Positions 7,041-15,100 of a stretch of DNA of 64,000 nucleotides are shown here, piece by piece. The number at the start of each line of letters is the position of its first letter. Position 1 is the stretch's first letter. Position numbers and translations under genes: made by a program. Source of the DNA: VGMA01 sp964655475 (GTDB taxonomy: Bacteria > Chlamydiota > Chlamydiia > Chlamydiales > VGMA01). The stretch is taken from NCBI GenBank assembly GCA_964655475.1, contig CAZZMO010000004.1, forward strand, positions 72,819-136,818, in the 5' to 3' direction. The notes below the pieces were generated by a model. It was not told the origin of the DNA, did no database searches, and saw nothing but the letters and a program-made list of their open reading frames with translations.

Positions 7041-8984
7041 TTACTTCTTTTGACTTGATTTGTAAAGATGGACGAGATCTTTTGTGATGTTAAACGTTTC
7101 TTCAAGCTGAAGATCGCTCTTGCCAATTTTTTCCAATGCCTCATCTGTGAACTCTTTTTTTTCAGCTTCCTGCAAAAAGAGCTGATAGGTGGCGTTAGCT
7201 TTCATCCGCTTCTCTGAATTTTCCTGGAGGCAGGGGAGATAGCTATTCCAGATTTCAATCGGCTGTTGCGTATTAGTGGAGAAATTTTTCTTGATTTTAC
7301 GCTTGTAAAAGGCGTGAACATCTTCAAAAGTGTCTTGAAAATGGGGCGCAATTGACTCATTTTCTAGAGGATACTTTGAGTGAGTTTCTCCAAATTCCAT
7401 AAAGCTATAAATACTTGGCACTTCAATGTGAGTTTTGACACCACAGAGTTGAGGGCTTTTCCCGCCTACTGTGTAGTACATCCCACGGGTCACTTTATAT
7501 TCCCCCTGCCGATTGACCTTCGTTTGAGGCCCAAGTTCAAGCGTGAGTGTTTGATAAGAGCCTTTGCCACAGGTGGTTTTGTCACCGACTAAAATGGCTC
7601 TACCATAATCTTGTAAGGCTCCTGCAACGATTTCTGATGCGGACGCGCTGGTTTTATCAGTAAGGATAACAAGAGGTCCATCCCAATCAACGGTTTCATT
7701 AAAGTTCCGAAGATGTTGCACTGTATTCGTGTGGTCTTTGATCGAAACAATGATCCCTTTTTTGACAAACATTCCTGAAACGGCTACAGCTTGGGGGAGG
7801 AGCCCTCCAAGATTGCCTCTCAGATCGAGTACCACAGCCTCTACTTTGTGTTGGCTTTTAATCTGTTCGAGCGCTTTCTTGAGATCATCCGCTGAAGAAG
7901 TTGCGATGTCTTGATAGAAAGAATGGAGGTGGAGATGAGCGATCACTCCATCGCCGCAAGGCTCCACTTTTGCATCATATCGCGATTCTTTGATGATCAC
8001 ATCACCTCGGACAATTTCAATATCAAATCGCTCAGCTTCTGTGTCTCCATGATTGGTCACCGATTCACGAACGATGGTTAAGATCACAGGAGTTCCACTA
8101 TCGCCACGGATCATCTCGACCGATTGTAAGATATCGAGGCCGATGATCGGTTCATGGTTGACCGCGATGATGCGATCTCCTACCCTAAGCTCTTTTTGTC
8201 GATTGGCAGGTCCACCATCGACGATCCTGACGACCATGAGACCTTTGAGATCATCTCTTAAAACTGCTCCAATCCCGCTGAGTTTTTGTTGTATGTCGAT
8301 GAGGAACTGAGATGCCTCTGCAGGGGTAAAGTAGACGGTGTGGGTGTCTAGTGAGCCTGCAAACGCTTTGATCACATAGGAGAGTGCTTGCTGCTTTCTT
8401 GTGTGCTCACTTGTTGAAATGAGCTCACCTTCTCTCATTTCTCTTCTTTGTTTGATCCGCTGGAAGTAGAGTTCTGCTTGATCGGGTGAGCGGAATTTAG
8501 TGGCCGTCTCTTGGTAGAGGGCCTGAACGTTCATTAGCCTTTTCGTGAGATCCTCTTCATTGATGGACCAAGTAGAGGTCCAATCTTTTGATGAGGGGGT
8601 CTCTAAAGAGGCTGTTTTGATTCCGAGCTCGATCTGAGAGCGTCTCGAGATGGCGCTGATCATCGTCTGGTAAATTTCTTCGAAGACGGTAAAGCGCTCC
8701 CTGTGGAATTCCTGGACGACCCTATCGAGGAGCTCGTCAGAGGGGTTTGTCCACTTATCTACCTCATACTGAGTAAGATATAGTTTTAAAGGGTCGAGTT
8801 CATCTACATAGTTGCCTAGAGCTCTTTTGGCAATGAGGGGGGTTACCTGCTTGTACTTATAGTGGGCTTTTAAAATCTCATTGATCTTAGCCTTAGCCTC
8901 ATGTGAAGAGATCTCAGGAGGGCTTCCTAGAGCGTTTAGTGTGCAATTAATTGAGAGTAAGAGTGTTAAGATGAAAAATCGCAT
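7041..8984 (-). CDS. prc: Tail-specific (C-terminal processing) protease, S41 family
   Basis: This is a periplasmic serine protease with a signal peptide (residues 1-20), a helical N-terminal domain to about 220, a PDZ domain at about 230-320 ('GIGAVLRDDLKGLMVVRIVDG', 'LRVGDRIIAVN') and the S41 domain. The catalytic Ser is in 'TDKTSASASEIVAGAL' near 445 and the Lys in 'VGDKTTCGKGSYQ' near 466. The C-terminal 130 residues match the extended Prc/Tsp type. In C. trachomatis the counterpart (CT441) is a Tsp that can cleave host and bacterial proteins. The start is preceded by GAGGGC. The gene reads away from euo across an AT-rich spacer. Confidence 0.94.
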   Translation of the reverse strand: MRFFILTLLLSINCTLNALGSPPEISSHEAKAKINEILKAHYKYKQVTPLIAKRALGNYVDELDPLKLYLTQYEVDKWTNPSDELLDRVVQEFHRERFTVFEEIYQTMISAISRRSQIELGIKTASLETPSSKDWTSTWSINEEDLTKRLMNVQALYQETATKFRSPDQAELYFQRIKQRREMREGELISTSEHTRKQQALSYVIKAFAGSLDTHTVYFTPAEASQFLIDIQQKLSGIGAVLRDDLKGLMVVRIVDGGPANRQKELRVGDRIIAVNHEPIIGLDILQSVEMIRGDSGTPVILTIVRESVTNHGDTEAERFDIEIVRGDVIIKESRYDAKVEPCGDGVIAHLHLHSFYQDIATSSADDLKKALEQIKSQHKVEAVVLDLRGNLGGLLPQAVAVSGMFVKKGIIVSIKDHTNTVQHLRNFNETVDWDGPLVILTDKTSASASEIVAGALQDYGRAILVGDKTTCGKGSYQTLTLELGPQTKVNRQGEYKVTRGMYYTVGGKSPQLCGVKTHIEVPSIYSFMEFGETHSKYPLENESIAPHFQDTFEDVHAFYKRKIKKNFSTNTQQPIEIWNSYLPCLQENSEKRMKANATYQLFLQEAEKKEFTDEALEKIGKSDLQLEETFNITKDLVHLYKSSQKK

Positions 8985-9266
8985 GAGCCCTCTAAAAAAA
9001 TTCTTTCTGACCGCATCCTAGCCGAAAGGGTGGTTTCCATCCATTTAAAAAAATGTCTTACCTAAAAAGGGGCGTTTTTTCACTTAAGTATAGAAAATTC
9101 ATTGATATCAATTCATTTTTATGTAACAATTATTACCTAAAAGGGCAAAATTTATAAATAAACATGAAATCTAGACTTTTTGCAGAGTGTTAGGGTTATC
9201 TGGGGCAAATTTATAGCTTCTTTAACCTAAGCAAGTTGTAAAAAAGTTTGTAGAGGAGGATGAAAC
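8985..9266. promoter_or_regulatory. AT-rich divergent control region between prc and euo
   Basis: These 282 bases have no gene. The middle (about 9060-9240) is strongly AT-rich compared with both flanks and should contain the promoters for prc and euo. A perfect 12-base palindrome lies at 9101-9112. The euo ribosome site GAGGAGG is at 9253-9259. A possible -35/-10 pair is TTGATA (9102-9107) and TAACAA 16 bases on, but it overlaps the palindrome and is weak. No terminator is evident. Confidence 0.5.
9101..9112. promoter_or_regulatory. Perfect palindrome ATTGATATCAAT upstream of euo
   Basis: This is a 12-base perfect inverted repeat 154 bases ahead of the euo start codon, within the AT-rich divergent region. 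Its length and position suit an operator for a dimeric regulator. EUO itself is a DNA-binding protein reported to bind AT-rich promoter sites, so autoregulation is possible, but nothing in the sequence proves a function. Confidence 0.3.
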
Positions 9267-9731
9267 ATGGACAAGGATGATCATTCCCGTCGTTTTGAAG
9301 GGATGCGTCCGGCGTCTCAAGAGTCCGAAGATGAGCGAGTCGTTTCCATTACGGAAGCAGCTCGAATCAACAACGTGACTCGACAGGCTATTTATGTGGC
9401 AATCAAGCAAAAAAAGCTGAAAGCCCATAAGGACAGCACCCGTTGGACAATTCACCTAGATGATTTGGAAGAATATCGTAAACAAAAATATTCTAGGCTG
9501 AAGTCTACATTTAATGGAGAGCTACTCTTTGACAACAAAAGAGGGTACTTTTCAGTGAATCAAGTTGCCAAAATGCTTGGCGTCCCAGCGCAAAAAATCT
9601 ATTACGCTACACGTATTGGCGTTCTGCAAGCTCATCGTAAGGGAGCTGCATGGGTGATTCACATCGATGACATCAAAGAATATCAAGCTAAATATCTCAG
9701 CCGTCGCGCATCAGAAGGTGTAGCAGGGTAG
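9267..9731 (+). CDS. euo: EUO, early chlamydial developmental DNA-binding regulator
   Basis: EUO is made early after infection in Chlamydia and represses late, elementary-body genes. This 154-residue copy contains two MerR/excisionase-like helix-turn-helix units. The first is 'VVSITEAARINNVTRQAIYV' near residues 25-44, followed by a wing ending in a 'W-I-H-L-DDL' strand. The second is 'YFSVNQVAKMLGVPAQKIYY' near 94-113, also ending in a 'W-V-I-H-I-DDI' strand. The first unit and the 'GELLFDN' linker closely match what I recall of Chlamydia EUO. The copy is shorter than the roughly 180-residue Chlamydia protein, mostly at the C-terminus. GAGGAGG sits 7 bases before the ATG. A strong terminator follows, so euo is monocistronic. 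Confidence 0.93.
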   Translation: MDKDDHSRRFEGMRPASQESEDERVVSITEAARINNVTRQAIYVAIKQKKLKAHKDSTRWTIHLDDLEEYRKQKYSRLKSTFNGELLFDNKRGYFSVNQVAKMLGVPAQKIYYATRIGVLQAHRKGAAWVIHIDDIKEYQAKYLSRRASEGVAG

Positions 9732-9754
9732 GTCGAGATTTTTCTTTGAGGGTT

Positions 9755-9791
9755 GAAGGCATAGTGCATTAGCGCTACGCCTTCTTTTTTT
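9755..9791 (+). terminator. Rho-independent terminator of euo
   Basis: A stem GAAGGC-TAG-GC pairs with GC-CTA-GCCTTC (9755-9784, two mismatched or wobble positions, ATT loop) and is followed by a run of seven T at 9785-9791. It lies 24 bases after the euo stop. The convergent small gene ends just beyond it, but its own side has no T-run. Confidence 0.85.
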
Positions 9792-9792
9792 A

Positions 9793-10089
9793 TTATTTAC
9801 TGTCGCGAGCTTCTAGGATTGCAGCTCTTGCTTCGATCATTCCGCGGAGTTGATCTGCTGTGAGTGTCTCTTGTCCACGAGTGCTATAACGAACTTTCGC
9901 TTCACTTCGGTCCATAGTTACTGAGTGTTTCCCTGATTGATTTTGTTGGAATTCAGCAACTTTACGATCAATTTGCCCCCCTGTTCCATAAGCTTGTACT
10001 TTGTTTTGTTGCTTATTAGAATGCCTGACATCTTTTGAATCTGGTTGCCAATGGTTTCCCTGACTACGGCCATCGTTTCTAACTGACAT
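9793..10089 (-). CDS. Small polar basic protein, 98 residues
   Basis: I do not recognise this protein. It is very hydrophilic, rich in Gln, Ser, Lys, Arg and Asp, and has no Cys and no hydrophobic segment. The first 65 residues look disordered, and the last 25 ('TADQLRGMIEARAAILEARDSK', an amphipathic helix) may be the folded or binding part. The start has a good ribosome site, AGGAGAATATT before the ATG, which supports translation. It sits between euo and recJ, convergent with euo and downstream of recJ's end on the same strand. In C. trachomatis I recall no gene here, so it may be lineage-specific. Confidence 0.7.
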   Translation of the reverse strand: MSVRNDGRSQGNHWQPDSKDVRHSNKQQNKVQAYGTGGQIDRKVAEFQQNQSGKHSVTMDRSEAKVRYSTRGQETLTADQLRGMIEARAAILEARDSK

Positions 10090-10174
10090 AATATTCTCCT
10101 GTTAATTGCACTTAAGATAATAAGTGGCAGGGAGTTTATTTTATAAGGTCTTAATATACAAGATTTTTTTGTCG

Positions 10175-12004
10175 CTAAGTGGTGATTTCGTGAGGGCGTT
10201 TTTGGATGTGACGCTTTTTAGAGTGGTAGTGGCGGTTTGTACTTTCAAGTTGGATCGGGCTTTGGATCACTTGAAAGTCGCGGATTTGGAGCTGGATGCT
10301 CGATTTATTGAGATAGAGATTCACTTGTGGAGTGAATGCAATGAGAAGCTTGATGTTTTTCTTCGTGATGTCTCCTTTACGGTGGGCCATGTTGAAGCCG
10401 ATCCCTTCGAGGAAGCGGTCAGATTCTTCGAGATAGAACTTAAGGTGGCGCTTGCCCACTATGCGGGGAGCGAGAACTTGTTTTGCGTAGCAATAGAGGA
10501 TTGCTTGTGGATTATCACTGCCGTAGGGTTCGAGAAGGTTGAGGGATTCTAGGAATTCAAAGGTGAGATCTTTAAAGCTCACAAGAGAGTCGAGGTAGAG
10601 TTTTGGGGTAACATCGAGCTCACCTAGCCTTTCATTGGCGGTAGAAATGAAGGCCTTCTTGAATTCTTCGATATTTTCTTCTTTGATGGTGAGTCCTGCA
10701 GCGTAGTCATGCCCGCCGTAGTTCTGGAGGAGGTGGGAATTTTGTTTGAGAGTGCCAAGGACGGGAAATTCTGGAATGGTTCTGATGGAGCCTTTTCCAA
10801 TACCATTTTCAACAGTGATGATGATTGTCGGTCTGTTGTATTGTTTAGCAATTCTGGCAGAGATGATGGCAATGATTCCAGAGTGCCACTTATTGGAGTG
10901 GAGGACGATCGCTTTTTCTTTAAAAATTTCTGGATGAAGAGCTAAGTATTCTTCGATCTCTTCTGAATCGCGCCGCTCGATCTTTTGTCTTTCTTGGTTC
11001 ATCATGTCGAGCTCTTGAGCGAGGACTTCCCCCTCTTTCTCATCTTTGATCAAAAGAAGCTCGATCCCTTTTTTCGGCTCATCGATCCGTCCTAAGCTGT
11101 TGATGCGAGGGGCAACTTTTGAAGCGATATCGGTCGTGCTGATTTCAGAGAGGCGGATGTCACACACTTCAACGAGTTTTTGAAGACCTATGCGGGTTGT
11201 TTTTCTGAGCTGCTGCAGACCGTAGCGAACCATGATGCGGTTTTCGCCATGAAGCGCTCCCATGTCAGCAATGGTGCCGACAGCAACTAAATCGAGATAG
11301 CTCTTAAGATCGATGAAATTTGCCTGGATTTCCCCTTTAGCGATGAGGTAATTGATCATGGCATGTGCGAGCTTGAAAGCGACACCGACCCCTGTTAGAT
11401 CACGATTTGGATAGGTACTGTTGAGTAGTTTTGGATTTAAAGTCGCTACGCAGTGGGGGATCTTGTCAGTTGGCTCGTGGTGATCTGTGATGATGACATC
11501 GACATTGTGTTTGGCCACTTCTTCAATTTCGTTCGCTGCTGTAATACCGCAGTCGACCGTGATGATGAGGGTACACTCTCTTTTTGTCGCAAATTCCATC
11601 GCATCGACGATGATCGAATTGCGAAGGCTGTTGCGGTTCGGAACGTAAGGGAAAACTCTCGCACCTAAGCTGTGGAGAAAGTCGGTGAGAAGTGTGGTTC
11701 CTGTGATTCCATCGACGTCGTTATCGCCGTAAACGAGGATGTTTTCTTCTTTGAGAAGAGCCTGATGGATCCTCTCAGTCGCCTTTTCCATCTCAGCAAA
11801 TAGGCGTGGAGGAAAGAGGTTCGGGAGCTTTGCGTAAAGGAAACTATTGATGTCTTCTTTGGTGTTGAAGCCGCGAGACATCAGGACCTGAGCTGTTACA
11901 GGATGAATATTGAATTCTGTAACAATCATTTCTTTGATGGGGTTTTCTTCTTTTGGGTAAACCCAAACAGGGGCGACCTCTTGTCTGACATCTCTCATAT
12001 TCAT
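10175..12004 (-). CDS. recJ: Single-stranded-DNA exonuclease RecJ
   Basis: RecJ degrades 5'-ended single strands in recombination and mismatch repair. The DHH-family motifs are visible: 'YGDNDVDGITGTTLL' near residue 92 (motif I, with Asn where DxDxDG is usual), 'IITVDCGITAANE' (motif II), 'VIITDHHEP' (motif III, the DHH itself) and 'NPK' with 'TGVGVAFKLAHA' (motif IV). The DHHA1 motif near residue 400 reads 'HSGIIAIISARIAKQYNRPTI', and an OB-like domain follows. Length is 609, a normal size. The start has GGTGATTA directly upstream. It is followed on the minus strand by the small basic protein gene. Confidence 0.95.
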   Translation of the reverse strand: MNMRDVRQEVAPVWVYPKEENPIKEMIVTEFNIHPVTAQVLMSRGFNTKEDINSFLYAKLPNLFPPRLFAEMEKATERIHQALLKEENILVYGDNDVDGITGTTLLTDFLHSLGARVFPYVPNRNSLRNSIIVDAMEFATKRECTLIITVDCGITAANEIEEVAKHNVDVIITDHHEPTDKIPHCVATLNPKLLNSTYPNRDLTGVGVAFKLAHAMINYLIAKGEIQANFIDLKSYLDLVAVGTIADMGALHGENRIMVRYGLQQLRKTTRIGLQKLVEVCDIRLSEISTTDIASKVAPRINSLGRIDEPKKGIELLLIKDEKEGEVLAQELDMMNQERQKIERRDSEEIEEYLALHPEIFKEKAIVLHSNKWHSGIIAIISARIAKQYNRPTIIITVENGIGKGSIRTIPEFPVLGTLKQNSHLLQNYGGHDYAAGLTIKEENIEEFKKAFISTANERLGELDVTPKLYLDSLVSFKDLTFEFLESLNLLEPYGSDNPQAILYCYAKQVLAPRIVGKRHLKFYLEESDRFLEGIGFNMAHRKGDITKKNIKLLIAFTPQVNLYLNKSSIQLQIRDFQVIQSPIQLESTNRHYHSKKRHIQKRPHEITT

Positions 12005-12108
12005 TAATCACCAAAAGAAGGGTAAAGGTTTGATCGTCCCAACTTCCAAAGTATTGCAGCTAGCTATTTAAAACTCAACGAAATTTCACTTTTCTTTTTA
12101 GGAGAAAA

Positions 12109-12138
12109 TAGGGGGCTTCCGATAAAGAAAGCCCCCTA
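12109..12138 (-). terminator. Rho-independent terminator of secDF
   Basis: A perfect 10-base stem TAGGGGGCTT/AAGCCCCCTA with a 10-base spacer (12119-12128) lies 5-34 bases beyond the secDF stop on the minus strand. It is followed there by a short T-rich stretch (ATTTTC). It separates secDF from recJ. Confidence 0.75.
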
Positions 12139-12142
12139 AATA

Positions 12143-15100
12143 TTAGTTCAGAACGAGATGTTCGTGATCATTTTCTTTTCTTTGGAAAGTGAGTAGCAAC
12201 GTGGCCGCAATGAAGAATGTAGAAAGAGTTCCTACCACAACTCCAATCGCCATGATGAGAGAGAATCCAAAGAGTGTGCTGCCGCCGAAGAGGACGAGCA
12301 CAAATAGTACGATGAACGTTGTAAACGAGGTCAAGATCGTTCTGCTGAGCGTGATGTTGAGAGAGTGGTTGATGATCTGCTTGAAGCTATGTTTTCTCAT
12401 CAACGTGACATCTTCTCTCACGCGGTCAAAGACGATGATCGTATCGTTGAGAGAGTATCCCACAATCGTCATCAATGCAGCAACCGTATTGAGATCGATC
12501 TGCACAGGTATACGAAGTGTGTGCAGGATCGCCAATATGGCGAGCGTAATCAAGACGTCAAAAGCAAGGCCTATTGTCGCACTGATCGCATAGGTAAACT
12601 CAAAGCGCACGGTGATGTATGCCAAGATGCAGAGGAGGGCAATTGCAAGACCCACAATCGCATTATTGCGCATGGTGTCTGACATTTGACCACTGATGTT
12701 CTTCCAGTTCTGATCGATCTGGTTTTTGCTCTTCTCTGTCAGTTGGAGCCCTGCATCATTTAGAGCTGAAACAAGCCATACAAGTCTTGGGTTCGTCTCG
12801 TAAGAGTATGCTGGATCTTCAAGCTGTATTTCAATCGGCATCCCTGCAAACGGCTTCCCAGCGAGATTCATGCTCGTTCCGAGGAAGATTCTGAGCTGGT
12901 TATTCGGAGAGAGTTCTCTCACTTGAATTTCTTGAAGGAGGGCGCCATGAGAGGTCAATGCCTTCTCTACTGCCTGCCGATACCCTTCGCCAGCCTTTGC
13001 TTCAAGCTCGATCGTCGTAGTGAAACCACCTGTGAAGTCCATACCAAGAAGCGTTTTGTAATTTTGGGTAAAGAAGAACGATCCCACTAAAATTACAAGG
13101 ATGCTGCCTGCAATACCGACCCGTCCCCACTTCAAGAAGTCGAAGTTTCTTGCATGGATGAGGTTTGCCATTGTCAAGGACTTGTGCTCTGGGTTTTGGA
13201 CCCAGCGGCTGAAGAAGTACTTGGTCATGAATAGCGCGGTGAACATCGATGAAACAATACCGATGATCAAGGTGACTGCAAACCCTTTAATAGGTCCAGA
13301 ATCAAAGTGTAGGAGGATCATTGCTGCAATGATTGTCGTGACGTTGGAGTCAAGAATCGCAGAAAATGCCTTCTTATATCCTGCTGCTACAGAGACAGAG
13401 AGCCTTCCTGTTTTTGTGAACTCTTCCCGAATCCTTTCGAAGACGAGAACGTTCGCATCAACAGCCATACCCACTGTCAAGATAATCCCTGCAATCATCG
13501 CAAGGGTCACTGCTGCGCCAATATTTTGGAGCGTAGCCCAGATGATGAGCAGGTTGAAGAGAACAGCGACAGAGGCAATGATCCCTGCAAATCGATAGTA
13601 GGCAACCATGACACCGATAACTGCTAAGAGAGCGATCGCAGTCGCTGCAATCCCCTGGTAGCGCTCTTTCAATCCAAGTTCTGGACTGATGTTCTTTTCA
13701 GAGAGAATTTGCGGTGTAAAGGTGAGCGACCCTGCTTTGAGGTCAGCTACCAAACGGTTGATTTCCCTTTGTGTGAAATGACCAGAGATCATCGCTGTAT
13801 CTCTCAGTGCGCTATCGAGCGCCGGTGCACTCACTACTTTTCCGTTAAGAAGAACGGCCATTCTCCAGCCTCTTCCCTTGGTGAAGCTCTCATACTGAGT
13901 TCCTGCAATGCTTTCTTTAGAGAAAACAGAGGTCCATGAGTAGAGATCGTTTCGTGGGTTGATCTTTTCACCGCTAGAGAGCGTCTGAGCTCCTTTCACG
14001 TCAAAGGAGAGGAAATTTCCTCTTGTCGGGTCGTAATTACCCCGAACGTTATCCAAGCTCGACCCTTCAAGTCCATAGTTGTTGAAAACGAAGAGGAGAG
14101 GATGTGTTTGGTTATTCCAATCAGTAAAATGGTTCCCTTGGTAGACAGCCACTTTGCTGATCATGTCATTGAAAGCGCCAGACATCTCAGGATTGTTCGG
14201 ATCAGCAAGCTTCAGGCCATTTTCATAAAGCCTTTTTGCAGCTTCTGTGCGAGGTTGGATGGTGTCTGGATCGAGTGAGTCTCCATAGAGGTGAGACCAA
14301 GCGATCGCATTGATGCTTTCAGTATCTTTCTTGTTTGTGACAACTGCTTCGTTCCACACCTCTTGCAAGAATCGGTTGGCCGTTTCTGCTAGTGCATGTG
14401 GGCCATCTGTGCTGAACTTCTCGTTCACCACATGGAAGGTCATCGATGAAGCTTTAACAAGGTCAGAAGCAGATAGCGCTTGTGAGCCTGGGAAGTCAAG
14501 AGTGATGCTGCTACCTTCTTGTCGGATGCTGACCTCTGATACCCCCATCTTGTTGACGCGGTTATAGAGCTCGTTAATCCCTTGGCGAAGGTCTGCTTCA
14601 TTCGTTACTGGACGGCCGCTCACATCTCTGAGTTGTACCTGTACAGTTTTTCCGCCAGACATGTCGAGACCCCAACGGAGGATTTTGCGATCATCACCGC
14701 GGAAGTATTTCTTCGCACTGAGAACCAAGTTGCTCCAAAGTGGGTTCGATGTGGGCTTCGGTACATCATATCGGGTGTTGCCAGAAGGGTCTACCTGCGC
14801 TGCATTGTACTCATCTTTCCACTTCAAAAGGTTTTCATGGATGGCAGTGTCAATTTTATTTTGTGTGAGGAGTCTTTGTTTGACATCAGAGAACTCGAGG
14901 ACTGCATATTTCTTGGTTCCATGAACAGTGAAACTCTCGCGAGTTGCCTGTAGAACAGGTAGGTAGAAGTCTTGTGCTTCAAAGATGATGTCATTTTCAT
15001 ACTCTTGAGAAAGGGGATAGGTGGTTCCTGGGTAGCCCACGAATCCATGGTCTCTCATCATTCTTTCAAGTTTTTGGAAGTCTTTGTAGAACGCTTTTGC

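Noticed and set aside
10124..10552. Plus-strand frame of 142 residues opposite the end of recJ
   Set aside because: It is the antisense shadow of recJ, whose DHH motifs and length are unambiguous. It has no ribosome site and no recognisable domain.
13101..13598. Plus-strand frame of 165 residues opposite secDF
   Set aside because: The secDF membrane segments on the minus strand explain the open frame. The plus-strand protein has biased composition and no start signal.
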